Assembly: GCA_001687465.1 (NCBI GenBank)
Contig: LVLI01000074.1
Location: 1-40,522, forward strand
Origin: Halocafeteria seosinensis
Taxonomy: Eukaryota > Sar > Bigyra > Bicosoecida
Direction: 5' to 3'
DNA: 40,522 nucleotides
Of the stretch, positions 32,517-40,522 are shown piece after piece. The notes below the pieces were generated by a model. It was given only the letters and a program-made list of their open reading frames with translations. It did not search any database and was not told where the DNA came from. The position numbers and the translations under genes were made by a program. Each line of letters opens with the position of its first letter. The stretch's first letter is position 1.

Positions 32517-34393
32517 ATGGATGTCACTGGGGATAAGCGCTGGGACGAATGGCTCCCCGAGCGCATGAAACATACCGCCGATATTTTCATGGCAAATCGA
32601 GTGTATACAGACCCCAAGACGTCAAAGTTAGCTCATTCCCACACGTATGGGTCAGCTGTGTATGCTCTTGGAGGGTATCCGCCAGCGTACGTGGGCTGTA
32701 AAGAGCTGAAAATGAGGTATTTTTGTCATGTTCTCCCCTCTCTCCCTGCAGAGAAAGGGCCAAAATAGCCCGGAAATTGAGGGATGATTACGCATATAAG
32801 TTCCCCCATACAGCCAAGAGTGGTCTCCGAGCAGGCTCAGGAGGCAGTAGAGATGATCAACATAGGAAAATGCTCCAAAATGGAGGCCAGAATGCGCGAT
32901 TATTAGAGGATGCTGCCTCCTCCTCCTCCTCAGGCGCAGCAGCAAGTGCTGAAGCAGGACAACAGACCGACTCTCGGAAGCGAGGAGCTCCCTCAGAGCT
33001 ATCCAGTAGTACGTAATGGACATTTTGCGCTGGAAGAGTAGAAACCCGAATGAGACTGTGGTCGTGGTCCTGCAGGCTCTTATCCCACAGTGGAGGAAGT
33101 GGCGAGTGAAATCGAAGACAAAGAAAAGCCCAGGTAGGATGGCCTTCAGGCCAGTTTATCATATTATGAGTAGATTACTCAAATACTCTTTGCTCATATC
33201 AATGCAATGCAGTGGCGTGAAATCGGACAGCTTAGTTGAGTACCAGAAGGTGAAGGAGGAGTCGGACCAGATATCATCCCAAAGCCAAGCATTGAGCGCC
33301 AGGAGGAAACCGAAGAAAGTGCCGGAGCCACAATGGCACGCTCCCTGGAACCTCATGAGAGTTATCAGTGGTCATACAGGATGGGTCCGATGTGTTGATG
33401 TCGAGCCGGCAAATGAATGGTTCGTCACAGGTGCATCCGATCGGACAATCAAGCTGTGGGATTTGGCCTCTGGCACTCTGAAACTTACCTTTACTGGACA
33501 TATTCACGGAGTGAGGGGAGTGAAAGTTAGCCCGAGGCATCCTTACATGTTTTCTTGTGCAGAAGACAAAACGGTCAGGTGCTGGGATCTTGAGTACAAT
33601 AAGGTGATTCGGAAATATCATGGACATCTTTCTGGAGTATATGATCTCGCTCTTCATCCCACCTTGGATGTTTTAATGACTGGAGGCCGGGATGCAACTT
33701 GTCGTGTTTGGGATATTCGGACGAAACAGCAGGTGCATTGTTTGACAGGCCATGAACAAACAGTGTGCTCTGTCAACAGTCAAACAGCGGACCCACAGGT
33801 AATTACTGGCTCTATGGATAATACCATCAAACTATGGGATTTAGCTGCGGGCAAAGTGATGACGACACTAACCCATCACAAGAAGTCCGTTCGTTCTACT
33901 GTTTTGCATCCCACCGAATTTGCGTTCGTCTCTGGCGCTCCTGATAATCTAAAGAAATGGGCATTTCCTCATGGCACGTTTATTCATAACTTCTCTGGAC
34001 ATAACAGTATTATCAACGCTTTGGCTCTGAATGAAGACGATGTCCTTGTATCGGGTGGGGACGATGGAACTATTCGATTTTGGGACTACAAAACTGGCTA
34101 TGCGTTCCAAGATGAAAAAACCAAAGTGCAACCAGGGTCTCTTGACAGCGAAGCCGGTATCTTTGCTCTCGAGTTCGACAATACTGGATCTCGCTTGATT
34201 AGCGGAGAAGCGGATAAGACCATCAAAATCTGGAAAGGTACGTAGGGTATATGCTTCTCCAGATTAATATCTATTCCTTATTTGCAATTTGGTTGTTTAC
34301 GAAATTGCAGAAGATCCTGAAGCTACACCTGAGACCCATCCCATCGACATGGAGCGATGGCGTAGAGAGGTGCGGACGATTAAGAGGTTCTAA
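32517..34393 (+). CDS. PLRG1: Pleiotropic regulator 1, WD40 spliceosome protein
   Basis: Five exons, 32517-32686, 32752-33008, 33076-33133, 33213-34237 and 34311-34393, 530 residues (human 514). ATG 32517 has the context accATGg. The N-terminal [13 protein letters not shown] and [12 protein letters not shown] match the conserved head of the family; the latter is joined on by the first splice. A Ser/Ala-rich linker follows. Seven WD repeats run from [15 protein letters not shown] to ADKTIKIWK (for example [39 protein letters not shown] and [11 protein letters not shown]). The protein ends [11 protein letters not shown] and a basic tail ending KRF. Known: PLRG1/Prp46/PRL1 is a core part of the CDC5L/Prp19 complex in spliceosome activation. 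Fully consistent with an intron-rich genome. It follows the TMEM-like gene on the same strand after 162 nt. Confidence 0.96.
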
Positions 34394-35200
34394 GACGCTA
34401 TCAGACTTCTGGAAAATACTCTTTCATGCACATGTTACATCAATGCTACATTATGCTGTTCAAACCTCGTACCCCACAGAAGCCATAACTAAAGGATACC
34501 CCAGCACGGTAGAAGATCTTCTCTCCCATACCCCGAATGGTAGTAGTGCCGGTTCTAAAAACCTTCACTTCCGAAAGTATTTCGTCAGAGCCTTTAGGGT
34601 GCAAACGTGCTATCTTGTAAGTGAACTGCGGTAGGAGCAACGGCACACACTACCACAACATATGGAATGGAGGCACAGAGGAGACGATTCGCTATACTGG
34701 TAGTATTGCCTGGCGTACCACCTAGACTGCCTAGATTACTTTCGGCAGGAGTACTATTCGAGCACACACTTTGCATCGTCTTCGGAAGCAATACGCACGA
34801 TTCGTACATAGCGCCACCCCCGGTACCTCCTGAGCAAAACCAGTGTTGTGTTCCCCACGGCGCATGTCAGCGAAGAGGGAAGCACAGCAAGCCTGTCATG
34901 CGGTCAACTTCCTGTCCCACGTGCGTGTGTGGAAAAGTGTCTAACACTTTCTCATTTCCTCATTGGATCAGGTGTCATCTTACGCATGTAGTACGACACG
35001 ATGATGCGTGAAACACACCAATGGAATTGGTCAAACATCCTTACGGTATGATACCAGTACTTCCTCGTCTCCGCACATGCTTCACAAAGATTTCACACGT
35101 GTGTATCTTTGTATACAGTGTACACATTCACGTTGCATGGATGGAGCAGTTTTTGTTTATTTATTTCTGTAGCGTAGCGAAAGTGGCACGACATTGCATA
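34394..35200. other. Intergenic with repeat remnants
   Basis: No gene is supported. An in-frame extension of the next gene back to ATG 35021 is open, but its residues (IFVYSVHIHVAW and so on) look like translated noncoding sequence. The only recognisable content is the decayed inverted retroelement copy at about 34796-34935 and a stretch at 34655-34775 that weakly resembles 37338-37425. Confidence 0.45.
34796..34935 (+). mobile_element. Decayed retroelement copy D, inverted
   Basis: On the plus strand the string cctcctgag, then aaccagtgttgtgttcccc, cggcgcatgtcagc, gcggtcaacttcc, ctgtcccacgtgcgtgtgtgg follows the 3' end of the minus-strand copies A-C in order. The TG-rich tail is included. 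In translation APPPVPPEQNQCCVP corresponds to APPPMPPELNQCCVP of the other copies. It is clearly older than copies B and C, and it stops just short of the next gene. Confidence 0.6.
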
Positions 35201-36568
35201 ATGAAGGGATCCCTCGGTCTACAGGAGACGCAGGGATCGGATACCAACCGGTTGTACCATAGCCATAGCCTCTTACACGGCGTAGGACAGGTTTTCAGAG
35301 CCATACACACATTATTGGAACTCACTGAGTATGGCACGGAGTGGGAGCTTGAAGTGATCCCGGAAAATAACCTTACACGATGGAAGAAAGCGCTGAATGA
35401 GGTTCTCCCTGAGGGCATCGAACCACATCTGTTGCATGTTCGTCTTCGTTCCACCACAAATACCGTCCATAAGGTGCTCCCTGAGCATATGAAGGAAGCT
35501 TGGAACAAGTACGAGGATGCCCTATGCCAGTTGTATCGAGAAGCCCACAAGCTCTATGATCTGGAGGGTCGAATACGACGGCATTTGACCCATTTGAACG
35601 GCGCATCGACAACGACTCCAGCGAAGAGTCAAGCTGACCCCTCCCAAACAAGCCAGTACAGCGCAACCAGAGTTGATGGAGATATGTCTAGAGTGGACTT
35701 ATTCCGTCCGTGGTCCTCGCAAAGCCTCCAGAATTGTGCCGTGCCGCTAACACCGCCAGTCAGCAGCAGTGAAGGCAACAGGAACCATGAAGGGCGAAGA
35801 TTCTGCAGTCAGTGGAATTACCGATCATTCCCGACAGATAAATGTACCCAACAACGAATGATTATGCTCCCTGTAGGAGGCGAAAAGTTGAGCTACGAAA
35901 ACTCGGCTGCGCTGAGTGAGAAAGCGTTGCAACGGTCAAGTCAAGCATTACATTCCTCCCGTATAGAGTCCCTTCCAACCCCTGATGCGCTGGCACAGGC
36001 TAAAGCAACGACGTCGAAAAGAATAGGAGTCGGTTTTCATCCCAATCTCTCTTCCCGAACCCCTGAACAACTGCATTATGAGGGAAGCTTTGGCCGTGAA
36101 CAAACGAGCGCGCCTAGTCCTGTACACCAGGCTGTGTCCAAAATCTCTGATTCGGTATGGAGAGTTCACAGTACACATGATGCAAGTCACCAGTTCCCTA
36201 AAGAAACGTCTGAGCATTCTCGTGAAGTACCATTCAGTGTGTATCGCTCTTCAGCCTCTCTTCCAGGTAGTATGGATAGTAATGTCGTCTCGAAGCAAGT
36301 TCGTTTAAGCGGTGACAAACATAGCAATGAGGGACATGGCAAGTCACCGAAGAAGCAAAAGAGACGTCGCCTTCGTGAGCGGGACCATACCCATATATGG
36401 GGTATACAAATCGATAGGGGAATAGACAGGAGCCCTACTAAACAGATTAGCGGGTGGCATGATCCCATTCCTTTAATCAAGCAGACGGAGCGTTACTTCA
36501 TGTCATTACGAGCCAAAGACGCTGGTGAGATTGATCGGAGTGGTTGGGATACGCTTCGAGACGAGTAA
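35201..36568 (+). CDS. Unidentified basic, mostly disordered protein
   Basis: Frame of 455 residues from ATG 35201 (cataATGa); an upstream ATG at 35021 is open but unconvincing. Residues 30-125 look folded and helical (VFRAIHTLLELTEYG, NLTRWKKALNEVLPEG, AWNKYEDALCQLYREAHKLYDLE). The middle is Ser/Thr/Gln/Pro-rich. A strongly basic block, KSPKKQKRRRLRERDHTH, lies near 395 and would act as a nuclear localisation signal. DPIPLIKQTERYFMSL is near the end. The family is not recognised; the layout suggests a chromatin or transcription cofactor subunit, which is only inference. The true end may be further on: a donor (GCTG|GTGAGA at 36525) and acceptor (ACACAG to 36576) would remove the stop and continue in frame. 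See the following entry. Confidence 0.55.
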   Translation: MKGSLGLQETQGSDTNRLYHSHSLLHGVGQVFRAIHTLLELTEYGTEWELEVIPENNLTRWKKALNEVLPEGIEPHLLHVRLRSTTNTVHKVLPEHMKEAWNKYEDALCQLYREAHKLYDLEGRIRRHLTHLNGASTTTPAKSQADPSQTSQYSATRVDGDMSRVDLFRPWSSQSLQNCAVPLTPPVSSSEGNRNHEGRRFCSQWNYRSFPTDKCTQQRMIMLPVGGEKLSYENSAALSEKALQRSSQALHSSRIESLPTPDALAQAKATTSKRIGVGFHPNLSSRTPEQLHYEGSFGREQTSAPSPVHQAVSKISDSVWRVHSTHDASHQFPKETSEHSREVPFSVYRSSASLPGSMDSNVVSKQVRLSGDKHSNEGHGKSPKKQKRRRLRERDHTHIWGIQIDRGIDRSPTKQISGWHDPIPLIKQTERYFMSLRAKDAGEIDRSGWDTLRDE

Positions 36569-36576
36569 GAACACAG

Positions 36577-36906
36577 ACAAGTATCCCTTTCTTGAGGGGA
36601 GCAGGCAAACAGGTTGTTACTGGAAGTCCGACGAAGAACGTGACTCCATTCTAGTTTCCCACCGTAAAGCGCGCTCGCAAAAAGAAGGGAAAAAAACTTT
36701 CCCTTGCCCTGCGACCAAAACTATTGCTGGCGTCAGAGTTGAACTGGGAACCGTTTAGTGAGGATATAATGAAATCCATAGGCAACATATCTACGGGAGA
36801 ATCCAACACTGTTTGCGTTCCTATTGACCCTCGCTGGGTTAACGGCAAGGGAGGTACTTTAAAGAGGAATTCACGCAGGTGGAAGGAAGATTCCACTGGG
36901 AGGTGA
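36577..36906 (+). pseudogene. Probable 3' continuation of the preceding gene with a frame offset at an A7 run
   Basis: After a possible 52-nt intron (36525-36576), one frame reads YWKSDEERDSILVSHRKAR and stops at 36758. The next frame, open from 36655 to 36906, reads RARKKKGKKLSLALRPKLLLASE, then NWEPFSEDIMKSIG and CVPIDPRWVNGKGG, which looks like real protein. The two overlap across seven A residues at 36690-36696; loss of one A would join them. It may be a sequencing or assembly slip, a true frameshift, or an unrecognised splice (CTAG at 36654 is a possible acceptor). Typed as pseudogene only for the visible frame break. Confidence 0.35.
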
Positions 36907-37690
36907 CGCTATGTTCTATTCGGGAACCGACCTTGAACATCAAAGGCTTGAAGCTAGTTGTCGCGCTCTGTACTAGACTTCTTTTGTCTCCTGTGCGGGA
37001 GTAGCTTAACGTTGCGACCTGATCAAAATTAAACTTCCGTAGAGGAGCTTCAGTATCCAAATCAATTTTAAAAGGACAATTCCACTCAGATTGTCTGATG
37101 TATTTCGCAATAGATATCGTCAGTAATGCTTCATATTTGATTACAGATCACAGGAAGAGTTGCAATATTCTCAAAGCGAGGAATATGGAGGCTCACGCGT
37201 CATGGTTCACGATGGTTAATCTTCCTCCACCTTCCCAAGAGAACGAGCACTGAGGCAAACGGAGACATATTCATCTAATGAAACTAAACTTGCGATCACA
37301 ACCCAGAGAACCAGAACCACAATACAACTTGTTCCAACGGAAGGAATGGAGGCGATTCGGTGGTGTTCCACACCGACCATGTAGCCTATCTAGCTTACTT
37401 TTGGTAAGAGCACGATTTATGCACACATCTCATGTTTTTCTCCCTACCAACGTCCGTGTTCGGCGATGGTTGAAGTTTACCACACGAGTTTAGGTTATTC
37501 ATTTAGACTCGTAATATGAGTGTATTGCAAAAGTTTTGTCAGATGGAGTCGTTCTAGTCTTAACAAGAATGCGGCTCATTATGTCATGTCCGGTGAAGAG
37601 CCTGTAGAAGCCACCATCATGAGTGGGATTGAGCGTCCGTGAAGATACTTGAAGCTCATTTTTAGCTTCTTAGCTGGCTTACCATGGTGA
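36907..37690. other. Intergenic, no gene seen
   Basis: No coding frame is convincing. 37338-37425 shares ggaatggaggc, gattcg and a following ctag-ttactttt-gg-agag-ac pattern with 34655-34775, perhaps remnants of one old repeat. The frame at 37588-37640 (MSGEEPVEATIMSGIER) could be a first exon of the membrane protein that follows, by a weak GTGAAG donor. Confidence 0.35.
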
Positions 37691-38370
37691 ATGAGTCCAC
37701 AAGTAAGAAGCCACTCTTATTTGAACTATGGCTATCTGCCTCGGTGCTATCCGGTGCCTCTGGTTTTGTTTGCTTGCGGTTGCAGAAGGGAACAGGAATT
37801 AGAGATGCCAGACCACCAACATCTATGCACTTGCAAGCTGATATGCCATGTCGTATCGGCAATACTCGCTGGAATTGTCGTCTCCTTTGTCTTTTTCGCC
37901 CTCCCAGTGGCGAAGTTAACACTGTCTATTGCACACGATAACGACCTGAATGATCACTGTGATTCGCCCGTGTTTGTCAGCGTAGCACTCTTCATTCGGG
38001 GAATGCTAACCTTACTCACGGGAATCGCATTTACAGTCTTTGTGGGATGGAAAAGAGTTTCAGGGAATCAAGGCCGTATCTCTCGTTATGTGAGTTTCTT
38101 GGTTATTAAACGAATTGCTGTCGTCGTATTGAGCGTTGACTACCTGGAATCTTGTGTGGTGCTTCATTTCAGCTACCGCATTTAACCGCGATCACGGTGC
38201 TATTGGTACTGATTTTCATTTTGTTTTATCGAATCGTTTACGAGAATTGTGAAACGACGAATATGCCCTTAGATTTACACGCATTGATGACGTTGGCATC
38301 CTTCTCCCCTTTATTGGAATTCAGTATACTCTTAGCGGGATCATTCTACGCGTTTGCCAGTGCCTCTTAG
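37691..38370 (+). CDS. Small multi-pass membrane protein of unknown function
   Basis: Two exons are supported, 37691-38089 (RISRY|GTGAGT) and 38173-38370 (TTTCAG|CTACCG), giving 198 residues with this start. Four hydrophobic segments: SAILAGIVVSFVFFALPVA, VSVALFIRGMLTLLTGIAFTVFVG, ITVLLVLIFILFY and SPLLEFSILLAGSFYAF. The N terminus is not settled. ATG 37691 is in frame but the first 40 residues are odd. ATG 37684 has a better context but a different frame. An upstream exon (37588 on, MSGEEPVEA) spliced to the TTGCAG at 37777-37782 would be in phase. No family recognised. Confidence 0.52.
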
Positions 38371-39079
38371 AATATAGAGATGACCGATTCAACATGGGAA
38401 ACATCATTCATGTATACTGTATGCATATATGATGAGAATACGAACAGATTCCGGAAATCGTCTTCAACCGCCTAATTAAATATAACCATCTCCTCAGTTT
38501 CTTTTCGCCCTGCTGCTGGAAGACGTCAGCACCCGCCCCCTTGGCTCGTCTCGTCAATGCGCCGTAGCATCGAACAGTGTACACCAAAGATGCAATCTAG
38601 TCACAGCAGTGTTCCGAAAACTGAAACGTCGTATTTACGTTTCTCTCCTACCCAGCAATGTCCAGAGAATTGGACGGTCAAAGATCAAATCGAAGTTGAC
38701 GCGTCAGTGTCCAATTAAAATTAATGGATACTTTGACGACGAATGATTCTTCAATGCAAGTCTTTGCTACTATTGGAGCGATATTTCTGCCAAGTTCCGT
38801 TGTGTTATAGTGAAAGTGACTTGTTTTATGAACGCTATGGTCGCGTCTTCGAACTACAGCTTCTCTTAAGTCACAAGTCCGGGAGCCGGTCAGGCCATCA
38901 GGCAAGTTGCCTGTCAGTGGCGTACCATTTGTATTGTTGCGACGACCCACTGAGCTTCTGGGCCACCAAACATCAAATGCACCGAAAAAAAACATGCACC
39001 ATAAATGTACACGTAGCACATCTACAATTGTACCGTCAACATTGTCGCACCAGCGCTATCGACGTCGCCACCCCGAGTA
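38371..39079. other. Intergenic, no gene seen
   Basis: No supported coding frame. On the minus strand GAAGCTCAGTGGGT (about 38943-38956) resembles a tRNA A box and TGTAGTTCGAAGA (about 38846-38858) a B box. The spacing of about 100 nt and lack of paired stems argue against a tRNA gene; a decayed tRNA-derived SINE is possible. An A8 run lies at 38984-38991. Confidence 0.4.
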
Positions 39080-40522
39080 CACACACACAAATGTGACAGA
39101 TAGCCCACCAGCCGGGAAGTTGACCGCATCCTCTTAACGAGGAGCGGTATGCGCCCGTGTTAAGCAGCGACGGGCCCAATGTTCCTGCAGCCTTGCTGAC
39201 ATGCGCCGTGAGGGAACACAGCACTGGTTAAGCTCAGGAGGCATCGGGGGAGGAGCCATGCCTGCGCCCACAATGTCAGAGGTACCGACAAGGCTCAGTC
39301 TGGCAGGAAAAGACCCTGAGCCTGCCACAGCGGCGCCAACGCCAAGACCGGTTGCAGCAGCGCAGGCAGGATGAAGTGTTGTTCCCGACGCAACAGTTGT
39401 GACCAATGACAAGCCACCACCTGACGCGGGTGTGGCTCCCCAGAAATTCCGACCACCTCATTTTCGTCATCATAGCCCAGATTGAAGTACATCTCCTGCT
39501 CGAGATCGAAGAAGGTGCGGCTACCCAGGTCCTTCTGAAGCCACGAAGCCGGTTCCCACGTCCGTGCTGCCTCTGGGTAGCCCTTCCAGTGGACGAGGAT
39601 CCGCTTGTCATGGAGCCTGAAGTCGATAAACTTCTCGACATCGTCTACCGTGTGCGTAGCTCTAGGCGGCCAGTCTAAGCAAGAGGAACCATTACCCACT
39701 GGGTTGTTTGACGCGGTCTTAGCCAAGCGGTCGGCAGCCGCGTTTGAAGTACTAGAGCTTGCAGAAGTTCGGCATCCCCCTTGTGCCCCAGCGGGAGCCC
39801 GGTGCTTTCCTGACAATCATGTGGCAATTCTCGTGAGAAAGTGGGTTGAGTCTTCCCCGAAACCGCCCACCGCCGCCTCTATCGCGAACGGGATACAGTT
39901 TCCGCGTGGTATGTCCGTATTTTGTCCGCTGCAACTTCTGCGCTTCTGCCACGCCCGCTGTCCTGGCTAGTCTGTCTCCTGTGAGTGGGTTACTGGGCAC
40001 TGTCACATCGACAAAAGACTGTGCTCGTTGGGCCTTTTGCTACCGGTACGGTAGTACCAGGTCCATTGCTAGCCTTCGTTTCGCTCGCGGGTCTACGAGC
40101 ACCTCTCGCTCCACTGGCATTTGACTCGTGCGGATGTAGTTCCCCAGTTCCACTGCTGTCTACAGTGTCTTGTCATGACGGCGGATTCTTTGCGTGGTGC
40201 AGCAGCTCCCTTCACAGCATTGACCGGACGCCGGCGGACGGCCCCCATACACCGGTACAGGTTCTAGAGAGATTTGTTCTGGCGAGCCCTAGGGCCTGAG
40301 GGCCTAGGCACAGGTACAGTGCTACCATGTACTCGGCATCGGTTAGTGAAAATCCTTTTCTTGCTTGGCGCTGCGTATAGCCATGTATTCGACTCTCAGA
40401 CTGAGGTTTGGTCGGAGTCCGACCGTCGGACCCGTGTATAATACCTGATGTACAGTACACTTCGTGACAGCCAACCCTTTTTTGTCCCTGTGTGGAGGGC
40501 ACCCGCGTTCCTCTCCTATTGA
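39080..40522 (-). mobile_element. Retroelement copy C, runs off right edge
   Basis: The best-kept copy, read on the minus strand. From 5' to 3' it has a LTDAEYMVAL block near 40340, a VERE-like block near 40110, IPFAIEAAVGGFGEDS then FLTRIA near 39840-39900, a chromodomain at about 39530-39650, and a 3' end CTGTCACATTTGTGTGTGTG at 39080-39100. The 3' 280 nt match copy B almost base for base. Frames in the 5' part are interrupted. The 5' end and any reverse transcriptase are outside the window. Confidence 0.68.
39295..39816 (-). CDS. Chromodomain-containing fragment of the retroelement
   Basis: Open frame of 173 codons inside copy C. Residues about 55-95 form a chromodomain (VDDVEKFIDFRLHDK, ILVHWKGYPEAARTWEPASWL): the aromatic cage Trp and the E-P-A-x-x-L ending are present. 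AAADRLAKTASN precedes it and a hydrophobic, Leu/Ala-rich tail follows. Known: chromodomains at the 3' end of retroelement polyproteins steer integration to marked chromatin, classically in Ty3/gypsy chromoviruses. Copies A and B lack this block at the corresponding place, having the unrelated VTLMRHHVKMLD segment instead. The ATG need not be a real start; it is likely the end of a longer polyprotein. Confidence 0.6.
   Translation of the reverse strand: MSGKHRAPAGAQGGCRTSASSSTSNAAADRLAKTASNNPVGNGSSCLDWPPRATHTVDDVEKFIDFRLHDKRILVHWKGYPEAARTWEPASWLQKDLGSRTFFDLEQEMYFNLGYDDENEVVGISGEPHPRQVVACHWSQLLRREQHFILPALLQPVLALAPLWQAQGLFLPD

Noticed and set aside
34667-35011. 115-codon plus-strand frame as a protein gene
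   Set aside because: Its second half is the translated decayed retroelement copy D. No homologous protein or splice context supports it.
38840-38960. A functional tRNA-Leu gene
   Set aside because: The anticodon and T stems do not pair and the A-to-B box distance is about 100 nt. It was kept only as a weak SINE idea.
1-40522. CRISPR arrays, rRNA genes, prophage or bacterial operons
   Set aside because: No regularly spaced short repeats and no rRNA-like sequence were seen. Spliced genes and XPD, PLRG1 and DENN content show a eukaryotic nuclear source.

Overview
The window is nuclear DNA of a eukaryote. Nearly every recognisable gene is split by short introns, mostly 47-105 nt and clustering at 60-75 nt, with GTAAGT/GTATGT/GTACGT donors and CAG/TAG acceptors. 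The standard code is used, with TAA, TAG and TGA stops. The host cannot be named with certainty. A Crinkler/RHS-type gene pair, phospholipase B-like and GH65 genes, and a TCATTC-type initiator-like motif 48-53 nt before two start codons would suit a stramenopile such as an oomycete. That is inference.

Layout. 1-8.7 kb is a repeat-rich flank. It holds a direct duplication (1-1764 and 5073-6861) carrying two copies of a Crinkler-RHS-like gene on the minus strand; the first copy runs off the left edge. Two 5'-truncated copies of a retroelement with a TG-rich 3' tail lie there too. 8.8-38.4 kb is gene-dense. In order: a phospholipase B-like gene (+), a GH65 glucosidase/trehalase-like gene (-), a long DENN-domain Rab-GEF gene (+), a sedolisin/tripeptidyl-peptidase (-), a beta-lactamase-fold serine hydrolase (+), a gene related to the bacterial type VI secretion amidase effector Tae4 (+), a peptidase C45/acyltransferase-like gene (+), the TFIIH helicase XPD (-), a two-membrane-segment mitochondrial-type protein (+), the splicing factor PLRG1 (+), an unidentified basic protein (+), and a small multi-pass membrane protein (+). 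39.1 kb to the right edge is a third retroelement copy, in the same orientation, containing a chromodomain. A degraded inverted copy lies near 34.8 kb.

How the genes may work together. From 8.8 to 27.8 kb there are six hydrolase or amidase-type genes. Five have a clear N-terminal signal peptide. The Tae4-like gene does not, in the simplest model. The only other gene there is a DENN protein that would act in vesicle traffic. This looks like a digestive, lysosomal or secretory island with activities against lipid, glycan, peptide and possibly bacterial cell wall. The Tae4-like protein has serine where the family has its catalytic cysteine and has unusually long introns, so it is an old, domesticated transfer whose activity is in doubt. 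From 28 to 34.4 kb the genes are housekeeping (DNA repair/transcription, mitochondrion, splicing). There XPD and its divergent neighbour have start codons only about 31 bp apart.

Exon models were built by hand from reading frame, splice-site consensus and remembered family sequence. All phases were checked to be consistent, but no transcript evidence was available.
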